Notes: generated from the letters alone by a model not told the origin. DNA of 64,000 nucleotides from Loripinus fragilis (GCA_964019695.1 OZ026517.1:79215252-79279251); one strand, 5' to 3'. Shown: positions 12,303-23,049, numbered from the stretch's first letter. Made by a program: numbers and translations.

Positions 12303-12503
12303 CTCAGCAAACGTAGCTCTATCAATGGGCGGTTGCATGACATTCTCCGACTTTTCAATAAGTGTCTCAAAAAATTACTTCAATCCAAACTGGAAGAAGG
12401 TACGAATTTTGTTTATCTTTATACGACTTCCAATGCCGAACCGGACGTCGATCCAATTGTTTTCGCTATTGAACCGGCGGCTAAGAATTCGATCGTTTGG
12501 TAG
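12303..12503 (+). CDS. Possible coding exon or remnant, unidentified
   Basis: A 66-codon open frame without its own ATG has protein-like composition: it begins LSKRSSINGRLHDILRLF and later reads NFVYLYTTSNAEPDVDPIVF. It ends at TAG (12501-12503), and a GTAGGT donor-like site overlaps the end. A competing frame (ATG at about 12277, 106 codons) is open over the same DNA but reads less naturally. No family is recognised. It sits inside the composite 7.7-18.2 kb segment and could be an exon of a captured gene or a piece of a transposon protein. Confidence 0.3.
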   Translation, partial: LSKRSSINGRLHDILRLFNKCLKKLLQSKLEEGTNFVYLYTTSNAEPDVDPIVFAIEPAAKNSIVW

Positions 12504-12995
12504 GTGTGTCATAGATCGTGAACATATCATGCATTGTAAGTGTGTGTCTTTCGAGTGCCCTGTACTTTGCACATTCTACATAACGAAGTCGGCATGAGGC
12601 AACTTAGACAGTGCAGGAAGAACATACTAAAAAGAGCCTTCGTTAGGTTTTAAACGTTTACAGAAAGACATGTCTACACAGTCCTTGCGGTTGGATGGTC
12701 CTATTCCAAGAAATATCTGACAACGGTCGCCAACATTGCAAGCATTGGAGCTTACCTCTGGATCTGCAAACGTACTGTATTATATGACTTTTTGGGTACT
12801 GTAAAGGCGGCACCTCATGAATGCGTAATTAGAACTGGTCATCCTTAGACAAAGTGAGACGTGGTTTTATTCAAAAGTAACTGTATCATCTTGCGCCATT
12901 ACCTCAGTATAGACGCAAAACACATTATACTTTAGTCCTTAAATCGCCAGCAAAACAACTGCATCTGAAAGTGTCTAATTAACATAAGCATAGAG

Positions 12996-13063
12996 GCAAA
13001 CAATATGGACCCAGATCAGACTGCTCCTACAGGAGCAGTCTGATCTGGGTACACACTGTTTGT
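12996..13063. repeat. Palindromic MITE of the GACCCAGATCAG family
   Basis: The arms GGACCCAGATCAGACTGCTC and complement surround CTACAG. It is nearly identical to the palindrome at 1655-1722. Confidence 0.85.
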
Positions 13064-13189
13064 CTGTGTGGCTTCAAATATTTTAGTGGGCGACAAACAC
13101 ATACATGTACATTTTGTGATTATGCATTTTAAGGGTTACATGTAATAGGATTTTCATGAAATGCACGCACGTTTGCACGGCCCAAACTA

Positions 13190-14872
13190 TACTCGGCAAA
13201 AAAAAAGTTCTGCACAACTGGGGTTTATGGCAATTTATTTCAAACACAGGTAACACCCGACTACATGATTTATATCAGCATTTAGTTCCATCTCTAAGGA
13301 ACATTTTGTTTGATACGGAATCAAAATCACACGAGAAATGTCTGAGAAACATTTGTATAATGGTACCAGGGGTCGGCAGTCAAAAATGACAAAATGATCG
13401 ATTTTCAATGTTGTACTCGGTCAGTGACTCTGCACGGGATTATTTGGTGAATTCAATTTAAAAATGACATCACGATTCTTGTGCAAAAATTTGCACGAAT
13501 TTAATAAATGTTTAAACAATTACATAACCAACTGCATCCGTTGCTTGATTTTTTTTGTTAAAAAATACGCTTCCTGATTTAACCAAAATCGCATTTGAAT
13601 TGTCAATGTTAAGGCATTTTAGAGCTTTGAGAAAACTTTCTGATGAAGAAAGAGCCCGTGCTCTGGGTCGTATGGAGGCGGGCATTCACCCACAGGATGT
13701 TGCTAACCAATTCAACCTTCATCGCAGCAACATTATTCGACTTCGTGATCGTCATCGAGCAACAGGGACTGTTTCTGACCGACCCAGATCTGGACGACCG
13801 AAAGTTACAACCCAGCATGAAGACCGATACATTGCTGTGACTGTAGCAAGGCGACGCTTTGTGGATGGTCCCAGTCTGGAGAGAATGTTGAGACAACAAC
13901 GAGGACCAGGTGCACGTCGCATTTCGGTGCAGACTGTCAGGAATAGAGTTCGAGCTTCTGGGTTCAGTTCCAGAAAACCTGCTAAAAAGCCTCAGCTATC
14001 CCACCGTCACAGGGCTCTACGGCGCCAGTTTTATGCACGGTATGGCAGATGGAATAGACAGCAATGGTCACGAGTCCTCTTCTCTGATGAATCCAGGTTT
14101 TGTCTGCGAAAGGTGGATGGACGCATCCGAGTATGGCGTCGCAACGGGGAGAGACACTTAGAACCTACTGTCCAACCAACAACGGCATACAACGGTGGAA
14201 GTGTTATGATATGGGCAGGTATTAGTTTAAATGGAAGAACTGCCCTTGTCGTTGTGCCTGGGAACTTGAATGGCCGACGGTACATTGACGAAATTCTCCG
14301 ACCTTATGTTGTACCATATCTCCGCCAGATGGGCCAGAATGCCATCTTTCAGGACGACAATGCGAGGCCCCATCGTGCCAGGATTGTGGACAACTTCTTA
14401 CAACTGAATGGTGTTCAGCGACTTGAGTGGCCTCCAATGTCTCCGGACTTGTCATGCATTGAGCACTTGTGGGATATTCTTGGCCGGGCAGTAAATAAAC
14501 ACATTAATCAACACACACGACTTGCAGACTTACAGAGACTTCTTCTTCAAGAATGGGCTGCAATTCCTCAAAGGCAAATACAGCGACTGGTGAACTAGAT
14601 GAGGAGGAGACTCAATGAGTGTCGTGTGAGTCTTAGTGGCTATACGCATTATTGAGAGAAGAAACTGTGATTTTGTCATTTTTGGCACCCAACCCCGTAT
14701 TGCTTCAGCGGACGATTACTCATGCATTTATTATGAAATTCTTGATTTGACTTCAGTTTATTGTCTAGATTGAATTAAGTTTTCTGATGATATATTTATT
14801 ATTTCTGTCCTTTTTTGAAAGGTGAAATATGCCGAAAAAACCACAGTTGAGCAGAACTTTTTTTGCCGGGTA
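13190..14872 (+). mobile_element. Near-complete Tc1/mariner transposon
   Basis: The left terminus TACTCGGC followed by an A-run and GTTCTGCACAACTG is matched at the right by the complement of CAGTTGAGCAGAAC, a T-run and GCCGGGTA. Both sides are flanked by TA (13188-13189 and 14873-14874), the target duplication of this superfamily. The 1683-bp length with one internal transposase frame is the canonical architecture. The two TIRs have drifted slightly (A9 versus T7 runs, TACTC versus TACCC). The copy is therefore fairly recent but not pristine. Confidence 0.93.
13606..14598 (+). CDS. Tc1-like DD34E transposase, probably truncated at its C-terminus
   Basis: The enzyme cuts and rejoins transposon ends at TA targets in the nucleus. 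The first ATG gives 330 residues; an upstream in-frame TTG at 13555 is not a plausible eukaryotic start. The order is an N-terminal paired-type helix-turn-helix region (LSDEERARALGRMEAGIHPQ and following), a linker containing the basic GRPK motif, and then the DDE catalytic core. Counting from the ATG, catalytic residues are D161 in FSDESRF, D251 in FQDDNARPH and E286 in PDLSCIEHLWD, with 34 residues between the last two, hence DD34E. After the TAG stop the same frame continues for 18 codons (MRRRLNEC...GYTHY) to a TGA. This looks like the family's usual tail, so the TAG is likely a premature stop. The catalytic core is complete; activity is uncertain. Confidence 0.92.
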   Translation: MLRHFRALRKLSDEERARALGRMEAGIHPQDVANQFNLHRSNIIRLRDRHRATGTVSDRPRSGRPKVTTQHEDRYIAVTVARRRFVDGPSLERMLRQQRGPGARRISVQTVRNRVRASGFSSRKPAKKPQLSHRHRALRRQFYARYGRWNRQQWSRVLFSDESRFCLRKVDGRIRVWRRNGERHLEPTVQPTTAYNGGSVMIWAGISLNGRTALVVVPGNLNGRRYIDEILRPYVVPYLRQMGQNAIFQDDNARPHRARIVDNFLQLNGVQRLEWPPMSPDLSCIEHLWDILGRAVNKHINQHTRLADLQRLLLQEWAAIPQRQIQRLVN

Positions 14873-14874
14873 TA

Positions 14875-15386
14875 CTTATTTATTCTTCACTAAATTATAA
14901 ATAGAACCTGATTTCCCTTGTTTAGCAGATGAAATAGCCAAACCACGCCCAGACATGAATATTAAAGTTGACGCCTTTACAGTAAGCGAAAAGTCTATCA
15001 ATATCCACCAAATCAAAGTTTTTTTTTCGCACTAAGGGCTCTATTTCTCAACAGCAACAGGAAGTTTAATCAGAATGATAAGCAGGTCCGCGTCACGAGA
15101 AGCTCTCTCGCCGTTATGTCATGTGTATTGTTCACTATGTATTGTTGCTATTTAATTTACAGATTATATGTTATTACCGGAACTAGCGACATGCATTATT
15201 GTGAAATAATCCTTCAATAATGCGAATACAGGCAATATTCACGACCCTAAAACGTAGGTTGCGTATACGTACATGTAATATTTTTGACTGGTTCGGCTAA
15301 ATCCGGTTGAACTTATGTCAACTTATAATTCATATATGGATTATCCAACGATCGAGGTATTTAGAAAATATTTTCCGCTCTGCTCT

Positions 15387-15424
<38 letters not shown>

Positions 15425-16553
15425 CAAGAACAGTCCACACGACGATAGTCTGCGTGTTTAGCTATCAGTGTCCTTAATTTTTGCTACCGGTTGTTTCAAT
15501 CGATCCAAAATGTTGCGACTGTTAGAATCATGAACATTTTTTGTGTTTCTGCCTTTGATAACTTGTCTTCAATGAACATTCAAACAACTCTATCCCGTGA
15601 TTTGGATACATCAAACATGTATAAAAACAAGTATGACCAGGAAATGCCACATTCATAGACCACAGACCAACTCATTGTTATTTATCTTAACCCAGGCTTG
15701 TTTCTGATTATTAAGCATGTAATTATACGTGGTTACCTGACATAGCAAATAGTCCTCTAAGTATCTTCCTCATGATGCCTTGGGTTGGTGTGTAGTATGT
15801 GATTATGTAATTTCCTACTTAAATGGATGACGAAATTGTTGAACTATTTAATTTCAAAACAACATGATAATGTATTTAAGTATTCATGATAGCTACTCCT
15901 GATGGTCCTGTTGAAGATGGCAATATCACCTAAGCAACCCTTATTAAATAAAAGTGTTGCTTACATTAAAAACTATTACTTGTTACTAAGCAGAAATATG
16001 GGCCGTTTTTATAAACAGCTGTAGCGAGATGGACTTAGTTTTTTCTGTCTTCAAAATATGACCAGGTCAAGAGATATCATATCATATAATGGATGTCAAG
16101 TAGATGGTTTTAATTGCTTTATATAGTTCAACAAATGTTCATTAACAACAAATACACTGTTTTATATTTTGATTTAATTTAACCATAAATGATTATTAAT
16201 AAATTACCCATGCAAAATCCTTGTGTGATACCGTGATGCGTGTAAACAACATTCACAACGACTATTAAAAGTAAACATAAAAACAATTCTCTTAGCAAAC
16301 CAGATCTTTAGCATAAATAATCATTTTGTTTGTGACTACCTTAAACAATAACACGCATTCATGTATTCAAACTGTTCCTCATTGGAATTCAAACACTTCA
16401 GCCATCTCATTCTATTTTCTGTTACATGTATAAACAGCATAGCCTTGCAAGCAACACTTTCTATCCTCCAAGTATTGCCGTTCTTTCTTAAGGCATGCCC
16501 ATGATATGGATGCAGACATTGATGCTGATGAAACAGAGACAACTGAGCCGTGG
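14875..16553. other. Gene-free interval with CT microsatellite and coding-like scrap
   Basis: A (CT)n microsatellite occupies about 15388-15420. At 15631-15680 the frame reads YDQEMPHS, then a stop, then TTDQL. This matches a longer peptide encoded on the minus strand at 27297-27596. An inverted partial copy of the same DNA is at 15780-15830. No intact gene is seen. Confidence 0.5.
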
Positions 16554-16772
16554 CATGTGATTTCCAACAATGTGGCATTTTAACAAGTGTAGACTCGGAC
16601 GAGCCTCTGCAGCCTCCTTTTAAGCCTAAAAACTCCAAAAGGTGTTCAGTCAGTAGTTTAACAATCATAGAATACTCAAACGACTAGCAAAGGCTCTGAT
16701 CAGACTGCGCGTATGCGCAGGCTGATCTGAGGCTTTGCTGGTCGAACAAACCACATTGTTGGAAATCTCATG
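16554..16772. mobile_element. 219-bp TIR MITE, copy 1
   Basis: Ends CATGTGATTTCCAACAATGT and the complement (ACATTGTTGGAAATCTCATG), with an internal palindrome around GACTGCGCGTATGCGCAGGC. A copy of identical length lies at 35242-35460 and aligns throughout. Confidence 0.87.
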
Positions 16773-18284
16773 CACTGGCTCAATTTTTATATTATTGTTT
16801 AGCAAAAGTCAGATATGTTCATAACTCTTCCTGTGTTACATTATTTTGCAAACTATAATACATTTATACCGGCAGCGATTCTGTTTTAACGCCCCAATAA
16901 ACACGGACACGGCTTAGAGTCTCAACTTACTTACTTTCCATGAGTATTATGTTAACTATATTTGATGTCTCTATAAAGTAAAAGAGGGTTTATGGTAGTT
17001 TATGTTTTGAGTTACTTCCTCAGCAAATGAGCCAGAGTAAAAAGAAGTACATGGACCTGTGCCAGCATGCAAATAACTACAAGCAGGTCGTGTTGGAGAT
17101 CATATCTTGAATGTTTAATGGTATTCAGAGAGTAACGTATGTAAACTGGGCTGTAAAATAGTGTAAGACACCATAATAAGGAACTTTAATTCATTTGAAT
17201 TGCAGCCTTATAGATATACTATATTCACAGACGGATGTAATACATGCATAGTTAATAACTGCCATACTGATACTTGGAAATAACATATAAAACACTAAGT
17301 AACATACACAACTGCAAAAACTCAAGACATTTATAAAATAGATGCTAAAACTATGTAACTGTGCTATAAGAAGTTTTTAAACCTGTGCCAGACTTCAAAA
17401 GAAGTGTGAATATATCATGTTGGAAACATTATCAGGAAAATTTAATGTTATTTTGCGGGTAACGTACGTAACATAATGTTACCCGCTAACGCTGCCACTC
17501 TCAGAGAGCTAACATATTTCATTTTGTGGCTTACATAATGTAGTATTTGGAAATTATAGTGTACGAAATTCCCCCTGGGGGAAGTGGGGTCTATAGCCAG
17601 CGCGAGGCCTGGAGAATTACATTTTACTTTTTTCTGTGATATGGGGGTATCATGTTCATCATCTAATAACTCAAAAAGTATATAAGATAGAAACGTAATT
17701 CTGGCAGTTTTGAAAAGATAAATAAAACATCTTTAATGTAAGGCCAAATTTATGAACATAAACTGGTTTCAATAAAATGTAAAGCAAACTATATTAGATG
17801 CATTTATCATTTAAAAGGGGGTTCAATCAAAAAATGTAACATACGCTACATCGGGGGTGACTATATTTGTTTTCAAATGTCATTATCTGTGGCCAGTAAT
17901 ATTTTATTTAGAAAATATAACCAATTTGGAAATCTTACCTTATCTTTTGCACTTTTCTGAAGTCTTAAAAAGAATTTTAATTATCAAATATTTTGTAGAG
18001 TAACGTATGTATCAGGTTTTTACAGCTTAACGCTGCCATTGTCAAAGGGCTAACATGTTGCAAAATCCTTGCAAGACATTGGGCTTCAAGAAAATTATGG
18101 TCTACAAAATTCCCGGGGGGGGGGGGGTAAACCATATCCAGCCAGTGGCCTATTTAGGCAGTTCTTTGATATTTACCAGTACTGAGCCGCTGTTTTTTTG
18201 TTTTTTGTTTTGTTTCTTTTTTGCTTTGTCTTAAGTGGAAACAGGAAACAGGAAAAGCGTCGAGAAACAGGAAAAGTTGCCTGG
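16773..18284. other. Gene-free; right-hand repeat units of the composite segment
   Basis: Contains the inverted repeat units at 17455-17600 and 18000-18150 (G13 run at 18115) that match 7685-8180. A GTAACGTACGTAAC motif stands at 17459. No exon is seen. Confidence 0.5.
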
Positions 18285-18570
18285 GTCCCGTTTTTTTTGA
18301 CCATTTACGATTTCGGATAAATACAGATTTCAGACACTCTTATGTCAGATGGATATTTCCACATTTTCTTGAAAGACGAAAGTAACTAAAATTTGTCCGA
18401 AATATCTATTAACCCTTCATCAGAACTGATCGTCGTAGTACCAAATACAGATAAATAGAACATGCGACATCAACAATGTAAAGTATTTTGAAGTTTTTAC
18501 CCTGTATGCGAATACGAATATGGCCCATACCCGGATTGTCTGTCCAACATGTACTGTTACTTTGAGCCGT
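18285..18570 (+). repeat. Dispersed repeat, copy 1
   Basis: Aligns in the same orientation with 36895-37185. Shared blocks include GACCATTTACGA, CATCAGAACTGATCGTC and AATACAGATAAATAGA. The two copies differ by many substitutions and indels. No coding capacity and no TIRs are evident. Confidence 0.75.
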
Positions 18571-18582
18571 GCACGACTTGAT

Positions 18583-18640
18583 ATCGTGGCCAAGTGGTTC
18601 GCGTGTCAGACTTTGGAACCAGAGGACTGGGTGGGCACTT
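18583..18640 (+). repeat. Possible tRNA-like SINE head fragment
   Basis: GTGGCCAAGTGGTTCGCGTG followed by TCAGACTTTGGAACCAGAGG resembles the 5' half of a long-variable-arm (Ser/Leu) tRNA with its A box. The B box is incomplete, so it cannot be an intact tRNA gene. Confidence 0.35.
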
Positions 18641-19341
18641 ATTACAAATTTTTTGTTTTGTTTTCTATTTTCGCCTTATAATGCAAAATTACTTCATAAA
18701 AGTAATATGGAATTATACAAATGACAAAAATTACACTCCTTAACGTTTTATATTGAATTGTCCTCGAAATATGTGGGGGTGGGGTTAAATTTGGCCCTCC
18801 TGAAAGAAAATTAGTCTGGTGACCCCCGATGTTTTTTTTCTTTTTTCTAAAATGTCAAATGGTAGACCATTAAATAAAAACAAAAATTAAGGTTTAAATG
18901 TCAGATTTGTATGTATAATTTACTCTAAAAATCGAAATCGGTTTTTGGGAGAATCACCAGAATATATCACGCAGCATCTTGACACGGCTTTGGTAAAACA
19001 AATAAATTTTCACATTTTCTTGAAAGATGGAGGTCACGAGCAATAATTAAAATTAAAATTAAGAAGCTGGATGGCGATTACAAATATTTTAGCTTAAAAT
19101 TAAGGACTTGGTTTTTTTCAGAAAATTTGTAAAATGCTGAAAACTTCCATGTGAGATTATGAATAATTGAGCGTGGTAACATATTCTTTTTATTTCATAA
19201 ACTGACGGTCCATACATAAAACAGACTGTATGCAAAAAATAAAATAGATTTTAATGTGGGAAGTATTAACCGCAAATGCCCTTAAAATAACAGCTTTGAT
19301 ATGTACTACATACCTCGTAGAATAAACAGGCACATTATATT

Positions 19342-19475
19342 TACAGTAAAACCTGTGTAAAACGGCCACTCTCAAAAAGACAAAACATTGGCATTCAAGA
19401 CTGATTATCGCTTAATGCAGGTCAAAAGTATTGCAGAATGCTCCAAAGTGGCCATTTTACACATGTTTTACTGTA
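19342..19475. mobile_element. Foldback MITE upstream of the TLR gene
   Basis: TACAGTAAAACCTGTGTAAA at the left faces the complement of TTTACACATGTTTTACTGTA at the right, with TA at both ends as in Tc1/mariner-type MITEs. A diverged copy is at 35554-35746. It ends 50 bp before the preferred TLR start and supplies most of an apparent N-terminal extension of the reading frame. Confidence 0.85.
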
Positions 19476-19525
19476 CAAGTCTTTGTATGTTTTTCAGAAT
19501 TGTGGATAACAGAGAAGATAAAATA

Positions 19526-22075
19526 ATGGGGTATACTTCGTGCTTGCTTGTTGTTGCAGTGTTTGCGCAGTTTTATATGAACGGAGATACAAAAGAACTG
19601 CATACAGTTGTGAGCAGAAAAAGTGCCTTGATAGAAGGGTGTACAATATCTCGAGCTGGTGGATTTATAGATGCTGATTGTTCCTCTATGGAGCTTACAT
19701 TCGTACCAAGTCTCCCAAAATTCTGCACATCTGTAAATCTGTCAAACAATCTGATACGAAGCATATATTTTCCACCGTTTCTTGGGATGAACTCATTGCT
19801 TAAGATTGATCTATCAAACAACCCTCTTCAATACATACCATCAAATATGTTTACGGGATTAACAAAACTAACAAACCTCAAAATCAAAAACTCTCTTTTA
19901 TATAAGCAGCGGGACTTAGTATTGGATTCATTACTTTCTGGGTTAGAAAACTTGAAGCAATTTAGTTTTACATTTCAGTTACCAGACAATCGACAGTTAA
20001 GCCCTAGACCATGTAGCTTCTCGTATCAAAGGCAGCCATTTGGAAAAGTGGACTCACTGAAAACGGTTGAAACTTTGGAGATAGATTCAGCACTTTTAAA
20101 ATGGAAAACTAATACAACGTCATCTAAGTATGATGCTTTTAATACCAAATCATTGTACTTAGTAAATGGATTTGTGTGCTTTTATGGGCAAATGACAGCG
20201 GATCAGTTTAGATACATGCCACTACTTGAAATTATTGAAATTGAAAATCCTTTCTTGACGTGCGCTGTAACTAGCGACTTTCTGGAAGCAGCCAAACATT
20301 TGAAGGAGCTGTCGATCTATGGTCCGAATACTCCATACGGAAACGTGCTTGATTTAATTTTAAATGTAACTCAATCCATATCAGATAAATTTAATTTAGC
20401 ATCTCTTAGACTGGAAAATGTGTCAGATAGCTTAAGGTATAATTTACACTGTGACCTAGGCATATATAATATGACCCAGTTAAATGACTTACGAGAATTT
20501 AGTCTTGCTGGTAACAGTTTATCATTAAATACTGTGGAGGAATGTGATCAGTTCCCAAAGTCGTTGGAGTATGTGAATCTAGAGCGCAATTGTATCTCAA
20601 GTTCCGATATTAATTTTAATGTAATCTTATTTAATAAGCATATCAAAGTCATCGAAGCTAGCGATCAAAGTCATTGTGAGTTTAAATCTTCACTACTAAG
20701 TTCATTTCAAGCTTATAGATACAAAATCTACCACAGATACTTTGAGTTAGAAAGACTAGTGTTTACAAATTCAACAGAGCATTTAGACTTTGGTTTCAAA
20801 ACTGACCATTACAATCAACTTAAATACTTAGACCTTTCTCTCAACAATAAGGTTATAGGCACAACAATTCCAGATTTCTTCTCCAGCAGTAGGCCAAATC
20901 TCGAATATTTAAAGTTGTCTGACTGTAGAATTAAAGAGTTACAAGAATATTCGTTCAGTAATTTCAGCAAATTGGAGTATCTTGATCTGTCATTAAACAA
21001 CCTAGGACATATGAGCTGTCATCTAAATGAAAGGGTTTCTAAACTCCCGCGTTTGAAAGAGCTGAATATATCATACAATGCAATACAATGTGTGCTGACA
21101 CATATATTTGACCAAATGGCATACCTTGAAATGGTAAATCTAAGCAATAATGAAATACATGATTTCGATGCATCACTTCTACATACAAAGAATCTGGTTT
21201 ATCTCGATCTTTCAGTAAACCGATTACAAAAGTTATCTTACTCCACTACGAAAGACTTAGATAGACTTGCATCTTTAAAACAGATAAGAGTGGATCTTTC
21301 AGGAAATTCACTCTTATGCACATGTGAAACGCTTGACTTCTTAAAATGGTTAAAATTTACAAAAGTCATTTTGGTACAGAGGGACAGTTATGTATGCACT
21401 TTTAATAACGGAAGTTCAAATAACTTTAGTAACTTATCGTATATAATTTCTAGTCTCAATTCACAGTGCACATCATATATTGGTGTTGTTATTGGTGTTA
21501 GTGTCACTTTCTCAGTTTGTCTAGTGTCTCTTGGTAGCATTGTTATCTATGGCTTCCGATGGCGACTTCGTTATTTTTATTACAAAGCAAAAATCAAGAT
21601 ACCACAGAGAAAGTTGGCACATGGTTATGAAGAAATATTAGATTATGATGCTTTCATTTCATACGCAGCTGAAGATCATGAAATAGTTCGTCAAGGAGTA
21701 CTGGATGAACTAGAGGAGAAACGGGGGCTACATACCTGTATCCATGAGAGAGATTTTAAACCTGGTGAATCAATAGCTCTAAATATCTCACGGGGTATTC
21801 ATAGTAGTAGGCGAACTATAATTTTTCTATCTAAGAACTTTCTAATAAGTGAATGGTGTATGTACGAGTTCAATATTGTTCAAATGAAAGCATTGCGTAC
21901 TGAACGAAGAATTATCTTAATCGTCATACTAGAAGATATTGTAAATAATACATTGCCTATAGATGTGCTAGATATGATAAGCACTTACACCTATTTAGAA
22001 TATCCTAAAGATCAATCTAAAAATGACCTGGATGTATTTTGGAGCAAATGTGCAGATTTTATTTCAGAGATTTGA
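19526..22075 (+). CDS. Toll-like receptor (LRR ectodomain, TM, TIR)
   Basis: An 849-residue type I membrane receptor of innate immunity, predicted to sense ligand outside or in endosomes and recruit MyD88-type adaptors through its TIR domain. Order of domains: signal peptide (about 1-20, MGYTSCLLVVAVFAQ), leucine-rich repeats from about residue 68 to 590, a single C-terminal LRR cap with cysteines 598, 600, 624 and 648, a transmembrane helix at about 651-677, and a TIR domain from about 706. TIR box 1 is YDAFISYA (707-714), box 2/BB loop is RDFKPG (742-747, with the signalling Pro kept), and box 3 is FW (838-839). One cysteine cluster implies the vertebrate-like (sccTLR) layout. The frame is open 46 codons upstream, but that part lies mostly in a MITE and contains no signal peptide, so M at 19526 is chosen. 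A TTTTTCAG acceptor at 19490-19497 suggests a 5' UTR intron, leaving one coding exon, common in mollusc TLRs. Ligand and subtype are unknown. Confidence 0.95.
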   Translation: MGYTSCLLVVAVFAQFYMNGDTKELHTVVSRKSALIEGCTISRAGGFIDADCSSMELTFVPSLPKFCTSVNLSNNLIRSIYFPPFLGMNSLLKIDLSNNPLQYIPSNMFTGLTKLTNLKIKNSLLYKQRDLVLDSLLSGLENLKQFSFTFQLPDNRQLSPRPCSFSYQRQPFGKVDSLKTVETLEIDSALLKWKTNTTSSKYDAFNTKSLYLVNGFVCFYGQMTADQFRYMPLLEIIEIENPFLTCAVTSDFLEAAKHLKELSIYGPNTPYGNVLDLILNVTQSISDKFNLASLRLENVSDSLRYNLHCDLGIYNMTQLNDLREFSLAGNSLSLNTVEECDQFPKSLEYVNLERNCISSSDINFNVILFNKHIKVIEASDQSHCEFKSSLLSSFQAYRYKIYHRYFELERLVFTNSTEHLDFGFKTDHYNQLKYLDLSLNNKVIGTTIPDFFSSSRPNLEYLKLSDCRIKELQEYSFSNFSKLEYLDLSLNNLGHMSCHLNERVSKLPRLKELNISYNAIQCVLTHIFDQMAYLEMVNLSNNEIHDFDASLLHTKNLVYLDLSVNRLQKLSYSTTKDLDRLASLKQIRVDLSGNSLLCTCETLDFLKWLKFTKVILVQRDSYVCTFNNGSSNNFSNLSYIISSLNSQCTSYIGVVIGVSVTFSVCLVSLGSIVIYGFRWRLRYFYYKAKIKIPQRKLAHGYEEILDYDAFISYAAEDHEIVRQGVLDELEEKRGLHTCIHERDFKPGESIALNISRGIHSSRRTIIFLSKNFLISEWCMYEFNIVQMKALRTERRIILIVILEDIVNNTLPIDVLDMISTYTYLEYPKDQSKNDLDVFWSKCADFISEI

Positions 22076-22372
22076 AATGAATGCCATGGTTCTACATATG
22101 GGACATTGCATGTAATAGTGCTACTTATTGCATGTGCGCAAAAGCCTCTAATGAACGCCCATGCTTACTATCAAATCGCGCAAACCGGAAAATCTCGGCC
22201 CAATTCGAGAATCAAGCATCGGGTGTATGTAAAGTGTAGTATTATGTATGAAAAGATGCATTTTGTTAGCCGGAACTAGCGTAAGGAAAATCAGTTCTGT
22301 GGCATGTGGGTCCAGCTCTATTAAAATCCATTATTCTGTCAACAGGATAAAATGAAGTTTATTTTTTTTTTC

Positions 22373-22378
22373 AATAAA
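22373..22378 (+). promoter_or_regulatory. Candidate TLR polyadenylation signal
   Basis: AATAAA about 300 bp after the TLR stop, directly followed by a perfect 22-bp palindrome, AAATATCGCTATAGCG... (22377-22398). The position is plausible; use is not demonstrated. Confidence 0.4.
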
Positions 22379-22739
22379 ATATCGCTATAGCGATATTTAA
22401 TTGAAAAACCTTAACTTTATAATAGCATCTTGTGGAATTTTGAAACCGATCGAACTTGTTAAAAATGTTTGGCGTGGTTTCTGTGATGTTAGCGTCATGT
22501 TATCAAAGTAGACCCTCGATGTACATCTAAGGTCTGATTCCACGGTTTTGGCCTGGGGAGTTCCGATTGAAATGGTGCTAGATGTCTCGATTTAGGTTTG
22601 AACCTGTATCGACAACCATACTGTGAGTATGCAAGCAGCTAATGCTGAGTCGTCATTGCTCGACAATGTGATACGCAACAAAATGTCGACGAGTGGTAAA
22701 TAATGCTTAGTATGCATGTATTACCAAATAGCTAGTTAC

Positions 22740-22936
22740 GCTAACAGAGTTCTATCATAGTCGATGCTTTATATTCGATTTCAAGCATTTCGAGTCATGT
22801 CGACTGATTCCTGATTTGAATCAGTACTAAGCTGAGGATAAAGTGTCTTGATCAAGGACACAGCACAGAGCCTCCCGAAGGACTCGACCCAGCACCCCCG
22901 CGAAGTCGGGCTTATTGCCACTGAGCTACTGTGCTC
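22740..22936 (-). mobile_element. tRNA-derived SINE, minus strand
   Basis: Read on the minus strand: AAGAGCACAGTAGCTCAGTG (A box), then GGGTCGAGTCC (B box), then the core GTGTCCTTGATCAAGACACT and TTAGTACTGATTCAA. The core matches the SINE at 8350-8547. It is degenerate at its 3' end, near 22740. Confidence 0.75.
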
Positions 22937-23005
22937 TTAATCATACTATTATATAATATATAAGAAATAAAATTAATGGGTATGTAATCTTGGCTCTGTA
23001 ACTGT

Positions 23006-23012
<7 letters not shown>

Positions 23013-23049
<37 letters not shown>
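23013..23049 (+). repeat. Poly(A) tract
   Basis: A run of about 37 A residues preceded by T8. Possibly the tail of a retroposed sequence, but no body is recognised upstream. Confidence 0.7.

Larger units (their letters stand above)
7685..18150. mobile_element. Composite segment with inverted repeat-unit ends (candidate large transposon)
   Basis: Two direct units of about 350 bp start near 7685 and 8045. Each has a C-rich or G-rich stretch, then a GTACACTAT.TTTTCTAAAAC-type block, then a CTATGTTACC motif. The reverse complement of the same unit occurs at about 17455-17600 and 18000-18150. Quasi-palindromes of GTAACATACGTTAC type recur at 7819, 7978, 8165, 8311, 11416, 11752, 17132, 17459, 17836 and 18000. 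The inside holds a SINE, a Tc1 element and coding-like scraps (12303-12503, about 15630). The inverted ends suggest one large, nested, decayed element, but exact boundaries and target duplication are not established. Two independent insertions of a repeat remain possible. Confidence 0.45.

Noticed and set aside
12277..12597. 106-codon ATG frame
   Set aside because: Overlaps the more protein-like frame 12303-12503; no motif or context supports it over the other.
13555..13605. Transposase start at the upstream TTG
   Set aside because: Non-ATG; the ATG at 13606 keeps the full HTH region.
16336..16668. 110-codon minus-strand frame
   Set aside because: Half lies inside the 219-bp MITE that is repeated at 35242-35460.
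19388..19525. 46-codon N-terminal extension of the TLR
   Set aside because: Mostly encoded by a foldback MITE, and it precedes the real signal peptide.
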